Assembly: GCA_963969285.1 (NCBI GenBank) | Contig: OZ017740.1 | Coordinates: 249,844,296 to 249,908,295, forward strand | Direction of reading: 5' to 3' | DNA from: Odontomyia ornata | Lineage: Eukaryota > Arthropoda > Insecta > Diptera > Stratiomyidae | Length of the DNA stretch: 64,000 nucleotides | In this document: positions 46,598 through 57,956 of the stretch, piece after piece | Position numbering within the stretch: position 1 is the stretch's first letter | Layout of the letters: each line of letters opens with the position of its first letter | Notes under the pieces: model-generated | Seen by the model: only the letters and a program-made list of their open reading frames with translations | The model's database searches: none | What the model was told of the DNA's origin: nothing | Translations under genes and position numbers: made by a program

Positions 46598-47400
46598 AAT
46601 ATTTTTACAATCCCCTACTAAACGGCCTGTTTGTCCGTCCGTCCGTCCGTCCATCTATGTGTCTGTCCATCCGAGCGTTACAGCAAGTTTTCTTGCAAAC
46701 TGCTCGAGTCCGCGTAGTGTAGTGGTTAGAGCGTTCATACCATAAGCCGAAGGTCCTTGGTTGGACTCTAGTTGACGGCAACGAGATTTAGTTCGAGTGA
46801 TTGTTTGGATGGACTTTAAGTCCATTCAGTTGTGATATGTGCTGGTTTAAAATCAGAACGTATCGCAGTTGGGTAGAGGGATGATACTGGCCATATCATA
46901 ACCTAACTATTTCTAAGCGAAGCCCCGAAGGGGCTGCAGTGCTACAACAAGAACAACATAAGCTAGAATGATGAAATTTTCTAGGTAGGGCGAAAATAGT
47001 TATCCCTTACAGTGCAAAAAATGCCTTAATGTCTTTTAGGGGTGTCGCCGTACGGGGGGGTTTCGCAATACAGGGCGGTGACTTTAAAAAAATATATTTT
47101 ACCAAACGTAGCCAATATGGGTGTGAAATAAAAGGTTTTGGTAAAAACATTTCAAAACAGGTCCTATGCAAGAAGCATTTGCAAGGAAAGGGGAAACATA
47201 CGAAAAATCTTGCGTGCCATCCTCTCGCAATTGGACATCTTTGGACCGAAAAATCTGAAATAAATTAAAAAAGTACATCTTTATGAGTACCAGGCCGAAA
47301 AATAGCTCGGAAGTTAAAATTCGATCAACTTTGTTAATAATAGTGCATTTTATGAAATTTACGTTTTTATCTATTAAATTTGCACCTGGGTTTTCTGACG
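46598..47400 (-). repeat. Family H copy split by a SINE
   Basis: The left part has ACTAAACGGCCTG and (TCCG)n (46634-46651) and runs to TTGCAAACTGC. The right part resumes at ATAAGCTAGAATGATGAAATT. Uninterrupted copies (e.g. 34400 complement) read GCAAACTACATAAGCTAGAA, so the SINE sits between them. Confidence 0.75.
46704..46962 (+). mobile_element. tRNA-derived SINE inserted in a family H copy
   Basis: A box TAGTGGTTAGAGCG (46720-46733) and B box GGTTGGACTC (46759-46768), 25 bp apart, then a body with GAGTGATTGTTTGG and an AAGCCCCGAAGGGGCT hairpin near the 3' end (46920-46935). The end ACAACAAGAACAAC is A-rich. Same family as 34737-34912. Confidence 0.75.
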
Positions 47401-47695
47401 TAAGACGCCTATTTTTTGAAGGTCTCGTAAAAATCGAGAAATGAATAGCTATGTTTTAGACCATTGAAATTCAGCAATTTAAACAATTACACTTGATACT
47501 GTGTAAATGTACGTTCGCAAAGGATCCAAACACTACAGATATGTAGGCGTTTTGATGAAAATTTCCAAAAAATTTAATACACTGATATGTTATCATGACT
47601 ACTCAAACATTGAGGTTAACATGCTGAAAATACAATCGCGGCAAATCAAAATACATGATAACCATATACTATTTTTCTGAGCTCGATTCATGGAA

Positions 47696-47842
<147 letters not shown>

Positions 47843-48480
47843 GCTAAGTTTTGATATTGAGAAGACGCTGTTTGATTTACTAATTATTTTATAATATCTT
47901 TCTATAATGGGGACTTGCTACTTTTACTTGTTCTTAAATAATGTTTGACTTTCAAAGTGGGGGCCGATAAAATGATTATTTGCCATTAAAAAAAGGATAC
48001 GTACGAGAAATTCGCCCTTCCGGCTAGTGATGCCAACGGTATTTTTTTCAACTTTTGAAAGAATTTAAGGGCTCCAAATTGTACACCAGCTATCAAGCGA
48101 ACTTAAGGGTGAAATTAGGAGAGAAGTAGATCTTTCGAGAATTATGAAAAATGATCCAGGTGATCAATCTCATACAAATGTAATTAAATATAAATTTTCA
48201 AAAATATTCCTACACTAATTCATATCTTATGATCTAATTTATTTGAACTTAAATCTACAAATTGGTAAATTACATTCATCTTCAAACTCTATGAAAAAGA
48301 AACTTCCAATGAGCCTTATCTATAGTTTCAACTTTAATTTTGATCACTTGCATTAAACTAATTAATAAAAACAAAACTTTATCCACAATAATCAGTTTAA
48401 CTATAGAATAATAAAATGCAAAAGAACAACAGTAAATTTTACATGTTTTTTTTTATGAAACAATCTATCCACCAAAATAT
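47843..48480. other. Unassigned AT-rich DNA
   Basis: Nothing recognised. Confidence 0.4.
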
Positions 48481-48837
48481 TTAGATCTCAGTCAGCGTTC
48501 CATCAAGTTTCACAAGTCTTCCAGCTAAGTATCTCCTTTGCAAATTTTGTATCGTTGCACTCAAATTCTGGGGATATTCTATCTTCTTGCTGTTGGCCAA
48601 CTGATATACAAATACACGATACATAGTCGGAACGCCATCCAAATCAAAAACAAAATGATTCTTATTTAGATGCACAAATGTACCAAGAGGAAGGAAGCCA
48701 GTTGTAAGATACGTCTCAATATAACCATCAGTAGCGTGAAATGGCTGCAAATCAAAGTGATTTTTGTACACAATTACAGAATTCATTATGTGGTTCCAAA
48801 TGAGCCTCCACATGAAAGTATCGGTCCGTGGTAACAC
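48481..48837 (-). CDS. Hypothetical ORF, 118 codons
   Basis: An uninterrupted minus-strand frame with non-repetitive composition (e.g. HFVFDLDGVPTMYRVFVYQL, NLQRRYLAGRLVKLDGTLTE). It stays open a few codons upstream of the ATG (QLPV). It is much less AT-biased in codon choice than the flanks, and no transposon family was recognised. No signal peptide or membrane span is evident. It could be an exon of a host gene, a remnant of one, or a chance frame; nothing nearby helps decide. Confidence 0.25.
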   Translation of the reverse strand: MLPRTDTFMWRLIWNHIMNSVIVYKNHFDLQPFHATDGYIETYLTTGFLPLGTFVHLNKNHFVFDLDGVPTMYRVFVYQLANSKKIEYPQNLSATIQNLQRRYLAGRLVKLDGTLTEI

Positions 48838-48840
48838 AGG

Positions 48841-49315
48841 GAGCTGTTAATCTCTTCGGTTGGATATAGTGTTTTTACTTGCTTTGAGAATTTTTATACA
48901 AACTAGCTCAAGCACGAGGACATTTCTTTTCGAAAATTTTCAGCGTTTCCATCATACAAGCAACTAAACTAAACCAGATCTGAAATATTGATCGAATCAA
49001 AGTTTTACAATAAATAACTTTGAATTTTGACCAATATATCGGTAATGAAAGAGTCGTCATTGGAACATGAAAACTACCTGCTTTGCTAAGCATGTTTATA
49101 ATATGCTCGATATAGTATATATAATAATCCTGATGAATCTCTCAGTATCGAGAAGCACTTGCTCCAACTATACTGTATCGAAGGCATTTTTTGTACCAAC
49201 GACACCCGGCTCGACACATTCCTTATTTTGAAGTTTCCAGCAAATGTCTGAAGCTACTTTCGCTATTCCATTTATAGTCGACTATCTCATGAAAACCCCA
49301 AACGGATAGTTTTTT
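48841..49315. other. Unassigned DNA
   Basis: Nothing recognised. Confidence 0.4.
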
Positions 49316-50888
49316 TGTGGTTGGGAGATGAATACCATCTGAGCAGTCAGTCTGAGGCTTCCCATGATCGTGAGCGACTGTACCACCCATTAAACATATT
49401 CCCTGTCAACCTGAGAACCACACCTGGCACCGTTTGATGCATTACTTTGAACCAGGTCTCGTTTTGCTACGCCATGGGGCGTCTTTAAATTGGGGGATCC
49501 CTCCTCTAGTGACAGGGGGAGGAAGAAAAATCCCCAGATAAGCGATCTCTCAACCTCAATGCCCTTGGCTGTCTAAATCCTTTAAATCTGTTGGGACTGC
49601 TCGAATATAATGTGCCGCCTGGTTAAATTTGCCCACCAATCCAAGCATCACCACGACTAGCCTATCCTAGATACATGACGCACTCTAGCACCAGGTATCA
49701 CGCCTATAATAACTCTCGACGCTGAATCAAATACTGTCGGATATGAAAATACAATCCTTAGTTCTCCTCTTCTCTGTACCTGTGCCAAGTGTTTCCGGTA
49801 CACCTCCTTACTGAGAGCATCATCCCGTATTTCTGCTCCATACAGTAGGACTGACCGTACAGCATTCATCCAGAGGCACCGTTTTGAAGGATTGGGTCTT
49901 CATACGTCTCCAATATTGATCATCCCTACTCTAGGGATTCTCTATTTTGCCAAGACTATCACTCGAACTCTCTTCAGCACTAAGGTGAATTTACGAGCAG
50001 TCTTCCAGTCGCATCAGCGTACCTAGCCTGGGTTGCACTCATTCAATGGTGTGTCAAGTGACTAGAGTCACAGCATAATCTACAAAACTGGTCAAACGTA
50101 ACTCATATGGCATCTTCAGTTTCAGTAGCCGATCGTAAGATATTTTCTACAAGGTTTGGGCCAAGGATAGATTCCTAAGTAACACCCAATCTAACTTCTT
50201 CCTTCATTTGCCCTGGATCGTGTCGTAAAGGAGGCTTTTGTCCTTCTGCCTGTCCCTTAGAAGTCGTATTGGATATTCTGGAACTTAAAAAGGGTTTTCC
50301 GGCGTGTCCAGAACATCCACTTGTCTAGCGGGGTTGAAAGCGTTCCTAACGTCGATTGTTACAAACGGCACGAGCCATTGCTTGGTGCGGCTTTATACTT
50401 CTACCTTTTGGACCGCACTCATAACCTCCACAATTGCATCGATTTCGTTGCCCTTCCTGATCAGCACAAACCTTGTCACCGTCTATTGTACCAGGAAAAC
50501 CCCATCCCGCAGGCAAGCGTTGAATGAATGAGCAGCAAGTCAGGATAATGAAAATTTGCACCTGAGCTGAAATACCGTCTGGGTCTGAAGCCTTCCTTGT
50601 TTTCAATGAGAGGACTGCCTCTTTCTGTTCCAGCTATATAAAGATTGGACCCTTATTTGCTGTTTCACTGTGGATAACGTTAGTATGGAAGAGATGGGTG
50701 GGACGAGGTGCCCGCACTATTTTGTCAGTCGTTTCGACTTCATGTGTGCAAAGGATCCGTTGGGCACCAAGCTTCCACATGACTAGTTTGTAGCCAAAAT
50801 CTCTCAGAAACTTGTTTACAATATTCAATAAATCTTGCCAGCAGTGATTACTTAGTATCTGCGTATGTCTCTCGACTCCAAACTGCAA
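49316..50888 (-). mobile_element. Decayed, 5'-truncated R1-clade LINE copy
   Basis: Aligns in the same orientation with the R1 element at 8.83-11.0 kb. The 3' UTR (TTTTTTTGTGGTTGGGAG..., CCTGTCAACCTGAGAACC) is followed by ORF2 sequence such as LLYGAEIRDDALSKEVYRKH (49860-49800) and the RT region to about 50888. Many frameshifts, stops and internal deletions. Clearly much older than the 8.8-13.3 kb copy. Confidence 0.85.
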
Positions 50889-50890
50889 GG

Positions 50891-53214
50891 AAGATGATCA
50901 CTTCCTTAACTGACGAGCTAAAATCCTTGCTAGGGAAGTGCTCTTCTGCTGAAGTCGACTCCTTTTTACGATTAGCCGATTCCTCATCTTCCAAACCATC
51001 ATCTAGTTTGATTGAAAAGACTGTGCGTTCAGTGTCGGGTTCATCAATACTGACAAAATGTAAACCGCAGGTAAAACTATCCGATGTCTCCCCGCAAGGA
51101 GAACTGTCAACCTTGTCCTTTAGTGACAGCCTGAATGTAAATTCTCAACATAATATACAGTATCAACCAGTGTTAGCATTGCAGCCAGATAGTCACAATT
51201 CTGCAGAAATAATTGAACCTAGTCGCTTAATTGCTACTAAGAGTAAGTCATTGTTGAAACCGCTATCTATTAACCAACAACCAACGTTTTTTGATAATCT
51301 ATTATCTTATTTTGTTTTGCGACAACCTCACGCCAAAATATTGGTCTGCGGGGATTTTAACTTACCATACAAAGAAGGGAAGAATTATTCTACTCATTCT
51401 ATCTCGTCAGTTGATCCTTTTTCCATCGCTCTGTCATATTTTCTATCTCATTGCTTCTTTTCTCAAATTAATCATATCCGCAATCCTAATGGTCGTCCCC
51501 TTGATCTTATTCTATCACATACATCCGTATGTTTCTCCTGATCAGCACCATCCTCCTTTATCTTTAGATCTTAGAGCCGATGAAATTAAATTTAACAAAC
51601 CTTATCCTACTCCAAAACATAATTTTTTTAAAGCTAACTACAGAATTACTTTCAGTCAACCGGCTAGATTTCTTTAGAGGCCTAAATGATGAGGCTGCAT
51701 TGGAAAAATTTTATATACATATTTATAGTCTTATTCGCTGTTTCACGCAGCTTCAGACATCCTGGAAAGCAAATCAAAAACCTTGGTCTACAAAGCGACT
51801 GCTTAGTGCCCTACGAGAAAAAAATAAGGCACATCGTGTGTTTAAAACACTCAGCACTATTGAAGCAAGATCAAATTTTAGCAGGTTACGTGCTATTGCC
51901 AAAAAAGAGATCAAATATGCTCTGAAGACTTATTTCAGTAGTCTAGATAGCTCTCTTGTGGCCTTTTTGGTCTTATATTAGATCGCTGAAATCCTCTTCT
52001 TCCAGTCCTAGTAAGGTCCGTCGGAATGGTGTAGAAGTTTCTTCCCCTCAAGAAGTTACTGAATCATTTGTCCAATTTTTCTCTTCGACTTTTTCTCCTC
52101 CCGTTGCAGCTGTGCATTCTGTTGTCTTACCTAATCATCTTCCCTTCCCAATTTGCTTTATTCGAACAGATGCATCCGAAGTCAAATCTTTGATCAATTC
52201 TCTTGATCCTAATATCAGCCCTGGACTGGATGGTTTGCAAAATATATTTGTAAAGTCGTTAGCCCCATCGCTTAGTTTTCCTTTATCTCTCCTCTTCAAT
52301 CTAAGTTTGAATACTGGTACTTTCCCTAACGCTGGAAGAATAGCTAATATTGTGCCTATTTTTAAAAGTGGTGATTCTACGTCAGTTTCCAATTATCGCC
52401 CTATTTCCGTACCACCCTGCTTTCCAAAGTTACTTGAACGGTTGTTTCATAATCGACTTCAAACTCATTAGCTCCTTTTATTGCTCCAGAGCAGCATGGT
52501 TTTGTCAAAGGATACTCCACTACCTCTAATTTAATGGAGTGCACAAACAGTATTGCAAGAGATTTGGATAACCAACTGTAAGTTGATGTGATCTTCACAG
52601 ATTTCTCCAAGGCCTTTGACACTGTGAATCATTAATTTCCTTATCGTAAGGTTGTAGCTCTTGGCATTTCTGGTGCTCTTCTATCTTGGATGTCATCTTA
52701 TCCATCGTCGCGTCCCTGTCGAGTAAGTCTCGCTGGTACTACGTCCAATCCATTTTATCCTTCATCTGGTGTTCAACAAGGTTCAATTCTTGGGCCTCTT
52801 CTCTTTCTGTTGTTCATGAATGATCTTCTCTCTGTAATTAGTTCATCTTGCCTCTCGTATGCTGATGACTTCAAAGTATTTCGAGCAGTCAAATCCCATT
52901 TAGACTGTCAGCTCCTCTAAACTGATCTGAATGTTCTAAATAAGTGCTGTGCTTCAAACTATTTATGTCTTAACACTACTAAATGTCATAAAATGACTTT
53001 TTCTCTCAAAGACTCTCCTATTAATTTTCATTATTTATCAAATGATACTTTGCTCCCTGAAGTATTCAGTCATAAAAACCTTGGAGTAACTTTTGATCCA
53101 AAACTCAAATTTGATGCACATATTTTAAGTGTGATTACTAAGGCGTCTAGAGTTTCCAGGTTTATCTTTAGACATGTACATAAATTCAATAGCATCTACT
53201 CCTGAAACTGCCGA
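50891..53214 (+). mobile_element. Decayed LINE, 3' ORF2 portion (CR1/L2/Jockey-like group)
   Basis: Plus strand, starting right where the decayed R1 copy ends. It has endonuclease remnants (ILVCGDFNLPYKEG, RNPNGRPLDLILSH; about 51330-51520), then a connecting region and RT blocks: PGLDGLQNIFVKSLAPSLS, VSNYRPISV, QHGFVKGYST, FTDFSKAFDTVNH, SGVQQGSILGPLLF and CLSYADDFKVF. The catalytic YADD is present, but in-frame stops (e.g. after HNRLQTH, NQL and VNH) and frame changes break it. The clade was judged from motif style only. Confidence 0.82.
51956..52920 (+). pseudogene. LINE reverse transcriptase remnant
   Basis: First frame 51956-52471 with the fingers/palm entry motifs; 52480-52640 in another frame with GFVKGYSTTSNL and TDFSKAFDT; 52690-52920 with the SGVQQGS and SYADD motifs. 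Interrupted by a frameshift near 52470 and stops at about 52579 and 52635. Would have been the polymerase of the LINE above. Confidence 0.8.
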
Positions 53215-54299
53215 TTAATATTGTTGACACGAGTAAAAAGAAGGCTTCTTGAGTTTTGCTACGGTTGGTGTCTCATATCTCTCCATATTGTTTCTGTGTT
53301 TAATTTTAGAGAACAGTTTGTCAGTCGTTTTAGGTATAAGTTTTTTAACTGCGATGAATATAAATCTTTTTGAAAGATAGGATAGACTCTCATCATTATG
53401 CATCGTTAAGCAACATTGCCATCATCAGAAGGTGGCCATTGTTTCCGGTGATCTTGTTTAAACTTTCATTGAAACTTGTCCTAATTTATCGATTTGAAAC
53501 TCAACCTTTGATTTTCGTTGCGAGTTGAAGGGAGGAAAATGTCATCCCTTTGGTGGTTTATGACCATGAGACTAGCGTCATGATTACTATTAAAGGGAAG
53601 TACCTGAAGTTTCTGTAAGAAATCATTAAATTTAAACTCAAGTCAAGCTTCAACAATGCACAAGTCCAAGTATGAAATTGTCCTTGTATGTGTTGCGAAC
53701 CCTTGTGCGCTTCGTTGAAAGGGCTCTGAATCTGAATCCCTCATTAGGAAATCCAATCAGAAAATCGTACGCCTGCGACCAACCTAAATCTCTTATTTGA
53801 ACAAGAATCAGCACGATGGTTACTGAGACTATGAATCGATGCAAATAAGGTCAAAACCAAAAATTTACATTCAAAGTTGCAGCCCCTTATACTGTAATTT
53901 AAAGTTGTAACCAAATCTTTCATTAGTGTTAAAAAATCAAATCATATTTCATCAAAAGTCATAATTCTTCTACAAATACAATTCTTCAAAACTAGATTAA
54001 AATCATTACAAATATCTAAATTCGTTAAAATCACATTTCATTTTTTCAACTTGGTATTACTATGTAAACATTTAACGAGTCCCATAATAACCTTCAGTTA
54101 AATTCCATTTCTAGTCTGATATATCCAAGAGTTTAACTTAAAATGTAATATTAGTCTCTTTAGAACGTGGGAAAGAACTTCATTTGAAATTTTCTCGCGT
54201 GAAATAAAATACATGTGAAGGAATTTGTACTTTGTAGATACAATGATTTGTTTGGTCTAGTTTAAGATAGTCGTAAGCAAATTTGTATTCTAAAAGACT
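53215..54299. other. Unassigned DNA
   Basis: A minus-strand frame at 53844-53650 (YDFLIGFPNEGFRFRALS) is open but unrecognised. The left limit of the BEL/Pao 5' LTR may lie somewhere in 53.9-54.3 kb. Confidence 0.35.
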
Positions 54300-54627
54300 T
54301 AGTTAGAACCGAAATATAGTGAGTGTGTTGTTATCAGTTAAACGCGGCGGTTTTAGTAAATTTTCAGTTCTGAGTTGATTTGGTGGTACACTCAATCAAC
54401 AATAGGCTTATCATTTTCTCTTACAGGTTGGCGAATATTTTCACCCCGTCAAGCTGATTAGGTGTTACACCTAATGAGCAATTAAAGTGCGATAGGTGTT
54501 TCACTATCGCGAATATTTCAAACTTTCACGAATTTCCTTTCTGAAGCGGATTAGGTGTTACACCTAATGAGCATTTAAATTGTGATATGTGATTCACCAT
54601 CGCAAACTAGCTCTCTAATTTTCAACA
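54300..54627 (+). repeat. Probable end of the BEL/Pao 5' LTR (start unresolved)
   Basis: Ends CAACA just before the PBS. Contains two ~93-bp tandem units, each with a near-perfect palindrome TTAGGTGTTACACCTAA (54458-54474 and 54551-54567) and a second imperfect palindrome around GATAGGTGTTTCACTATC. Confidence 0.6.
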
Positions 54628-54629
54628 TT

Positions 54630-54646
54630 TGGTGACCCCGACGTGA
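54630..54646 (+). other. BEL/Pao primer-binding site
   Basis: TGGTGACCCCGACGTGA two bases after the LTR end. This TGGTGACCCCGACG form is common at the start of insect BEL/Pao internal regions. The tRNA was not assigned. Confidence 0.7.
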
Positions 54647-54679
54647 TAGCAAGACCACGCATTGCGATCAACATTGATT

Positions 54680-55941
54680 ATGGAAACTTTAGCAAAGGCA
54701 CAACAAGAGTTCGGAAGCTTTATCGAAAACGGTTACGCGAACTTTAAGAAGGATGGCAAGGAGCGGAAGACGCAAGGAGGATTGGAAAATGTTCAAGAGC
54801 AACCACGATGTTTTAGCAGAGCTTGCCGAGACACACAGCGATCATCCGTTTTTTAGGAATACCTACTACAATCAAATAGAAGTGATCGTACAAAAACATA
54901 CTACTCAAATGGCTAGTGAAGTTTCAGCTGAAGAAAGTAATGAGATATTACATCTACCACGTTGACAAAAGGCGCTCATACGGTACATTAAGCAGATGCT
55001 AACTGAAATCAAGGCCAAACTGAAGACCAACCCATCTCAACAATCTTATAAATTTAAGGCTGAAACGCTGCAGAAGCAGAAGGATGTGCTTGATGAAAAT
55101 TCAAACGCTGTATGGACCAATTATTCTTATTACGAGCAAAGTGAGGACAAACAAGCTTATGACGAGATGGATTGTGAAATTCAGGATACAATAATCGAAT
55201 TGCTTCAACGTATTGACAATTTTGCAACAATCTCGCAGCCTTTCCACCATCAACCCGAGGCAGCTTAACTTCCGAAACTTTGTTTCACAACCTTTGAAGG
55301 CAACTACATCAATTGGATCTAGTTCAAAGTCTTATATGAGCAACTGATCCATAATAGCTCCATTAGTTCTGCTCATCCAACATTTGCCAGTGTGCGACTG
55401 GAACTATGACGTAGCTTGGACTCTCCTTAAACTGCGATATCATAATGACATATTGCTTGTGAACTCTTTTATTCACAAACTGATATCGCAATCATCCAGC
55501 CAAGCCAATTTGGCATCTAGCATCAGAAAGTTGCATGATATAACAAATGAGTGCCTCATGGTATTACAAAACCTAGGTGTGGACACGGAAGCCTGGGATG
55601 CCATCGTATCGCATATCATCTTAAAGAAAATGGACAAAACAACACATATACTCTACGAGCAAGGTCTGGAAAATCCAAGACCACTAGACAAGGTCAGCAA
55701 TATGTTGAAGTTCTTGGAGACTCGATTCTAGACTGTAGAGGCCATGAAGGGCAAACAATCGGGTGACAAGGTCAGCTCAAAGCCGAAAACATCGGTCTTG
55801 GTTGCAAACACCAAGAAATCACAATGCGTAGTATGTCCCGAATCGCATCAATTATTTGCCTGCAAGGAGTCTTGCCAAAAATCCCATGCAAATCACCTAC
55901 AAATCATTCAACGGCACAACGTATGTAGGAATTGCCTATGA
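54680..55941 (+). pseudogene. BEL/Pao gag remnant
   Basis: Coding pieces: 54753-55266, with a TGA at 54963-54965 and a TAA at 55266-55268, ending in a frame that continues FTTFEGNYINWI (the conserved LPxFxGxxxxW motif of BEL gag). From 55384 a second frame runs NYDVAWTLLKLRYHNDILLV and LDKVSNMLKFLETRF. A zinc-knuckle-like CVVCPESHQLFAC...CRNCL lies at 55830-55941. In-frame stops and a deletion near 55370 inactivate it. Confidence 0.82.
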
Positions 55942-56007
55942 CCTGGTCATCGAGCCGCAAAGTGGACACAAGGTTCATGCACAAAATGTAACCAATGACA
56001 CTACACA

Positions 56008-56532
56008 TTGTTGCATCAAGAAGACGAGCAACCCAAAATAAAGGATGGTACAAAGAAATCACAACAGTCCAATGGTGAGTTATGGGCCGCCCTTATATCA
56101 CAATCAGCCATGAATGACTCATACCATGTTATTTTGGGAACCGTCATGATTACCCTAAAGCCAACGAATGGTCGATCTATTTTATGTCGAGTCCTACTGG
56201 ACACGGGTTCACAGCTCAATTTTGTAACTAAAAGAGTAGCCAAGAGACTTGCAGCGATTGAAGTCTCCGACCCAATCAACATCCAGGGAATCGGGGCCAA
56301 TAGTATTGTTGCTCAGACTAGGGTCAATTTTCAGATACAACCACGAGTAACTGACAACAAACTCAGCATGAATGCATTTGTTTTACCAAAAATTGCAGCA
56401 AACCAACCGTCGCATCAGAACATTTCGAAATGGAACCTTCCAAAAGATGTCCAATTAGCCGCTCCAGATTTCTACGAACCAGCTCCAATTGACGTGCTTA
56501 TAGGAACCGAACACTATTTTGGAGTGCAATAA
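56008..56532 (+). pseudogene. BEL/Pao aspartic protease region
   Basis: 174 codons in one frame. CRVLLDTGSQLNFVTKRVAK carries the DTG active site. The C-terminal part has PIDVLIGTEHYFGV, the LIGxDxY-like end of Pao proteases. A TAA follows at 56530, although similarity continues in frame (NTAFGWMVTGKL). Would process the polyprotein. The flanking frame is shared with gag (upstream) and RT (downstream) apart from nonsense codons. Confidence 0.85.
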
Positions 56533-57189
56533 GATGGCCATGTAAACTTAGAAAAAGGTCTGCCTATACTACAAAATACTGCCTTCGGTTGGATGGTCAC
56601 AGGGAAGCTATCTAAAGTCTCCAAGGATTCAACACTATCATTTTATATTGGTACAACGGAAGCAGTAGATCTGAACAGGCAAATTGAATGGTTTTGGGCG
56701 ATAGAAACCATTGAGACCACCACCTCATCGTAAACACAAAACCAACTTCACATTATTTTTTAACTGCACCACAGTGTCCATAAGCCTGATAGCAATACAA
56801 CTAAGCTCAGAGTGGTGTTCGATGGATCGGCAAAAACATCATCCCAATTGTCCCTTAACGACGTCGTGTTCACCGGCCCTAACATTCAAGAAGACCTATT
56901 CTCAGTCTTGCTCCGCTTCCGGCTACCACGATATGTCTGCACCGCAGACATCGAAAAAATGTACCGCCAAGTACTCGTGGATGCAAAGGATAGGAAATAT
57001 CAAATGATCGTGTGGCGGGAGAATCCAAATGAAGCCCTGAAATATTACCAATTGAACATAGTGACGTATGGACTCACTACAGCACCATTTACTTTTTATG
57101 GAATTGTTTGCAGCTACATATAAATGATTTGCATATTTTGAATAATAATTTTTCTGAAAAATTATTAGAGAAGAAAAATGTTAGAAGAA

Positions 57190-57261
57190 GGTGGTTTCGA
57201 CGTGTGCACTAATTCTCCTCAGGCCATCACACTTAGATACACACCGGTGATGGCGACCACC
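57190..57261 (-). ncRNA. Candidate type III hammerhead ribozyme, copy 1
   Basis: On the minus strand: stem III 5' arm GGTGG, cleavage triplet GTC (cut after C at 57255), stem I GCCATCAC / GTGATGGC (8 bp, 16-nt loop), core CTGAGGA, stem II region of 17 nt, core GAAA, stem III 3' arm CCACC. With the A-U pair next to the cut, stem III is 6 bp. All conserved core positions (CUGANGA, GAAA, UH) are met. Stem II is weak: only G-C and A-U at its base pair clearly. Activity is therefore uncertain, but the placement of all helices is very unlikely by chance. Confidence 0.8.
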
Positions 57262-57620
57262 ATGCTCAGAGGTGAGGGAGTAAATTTTTAACTTTTCTAC
57301 TAATGCAAACTCAATATGTTTTTGTTTCTGCAAGTTATATTCAAGGTAAATTTCTCTTGTAAGTACTTGTATTAGCTAAACGTTTTAATTGGATCATTTC
57401 ACCCTTTTCACATCAATTTAATGTAAATCTATACGACAAATTTGCTCTACATTTGAAGCTTTATCTAACGTCGCGCGGATATCGATCACTCTTTCGGATG
57501 GCTCCGATAGCTTTTTAAATTACTTTTTATGGAATTGTTTGCAGCTACATATAAATGAGTTGCATATTTTGAATAATAATTTTTCTGAAAAATTATTAGA
57601 GAAGAAAAATGTTAGAAGAA

Positions 57621-57660
57621 GGTGGTTTCGACGTGTGCACTAATTCTCCTCAGGCCATCA
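57621..57660 (-). ncRNA. Hammerhead motif, truncated copy 2
   Basis: Same sequence as copy 1 from CCACC through CTGAGGA into stem I (GGCCATCA on the plus strand), cut at the point where the array inverts (57660/57661). It lacks the cleavage site. Confidence 0.75.
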
Positions 57661-57884
57661 TCGATATCCGCGCGACGTTAGATAAAGCTTCAAATGTAGA
57701 GCAAATTTGTCGTATAGATTTACATTAAATTGATGTGAAAAGGGTGAAATGATCCAATTAAAACGTTTAGCTAATACAAGTACTTACAAGAGAAATTTAC
57801 CTTGAATATAACTTGCAGAAACAAAAACATATTGAGTTTGCATTAGTAGAAAAGTTAAAAATTTACTCCCTCACCTCTGAGCAT

Positions 57885-57956
57885 GGTGGTCGCCATCACC
57901 GGTGTGTATCTAAGTGTGATGGCCTGAGGAGAATTAGTGCACACGTCGAAACCACC
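57885..57956 (+). ncRNA. Candidate type III hammerhead ribozyme, copy 3
   Basis: Identical 72 nt to copy 1, on the plus strand in the inverted arm: GGTGG (57885-57889), GTC ending at 57891 (cleavage after it), stem I GCCATCAC (57892-57899) with GTGATGGC (57916-57923), CTGAGGA (57924-57930), GAAA (57948-57951), CCACC (57952-57956). Confidence 0.8.

Noticed and set aside
46715..46790. A tRNA gene at 46.7 kb (and 34.85 kb, minus)
   Set aside because: A and B boxes are present, but no full cloverleaf or acceptor stem. A conserved non-tRNA body and insertion into another repeat indicate a SINE.
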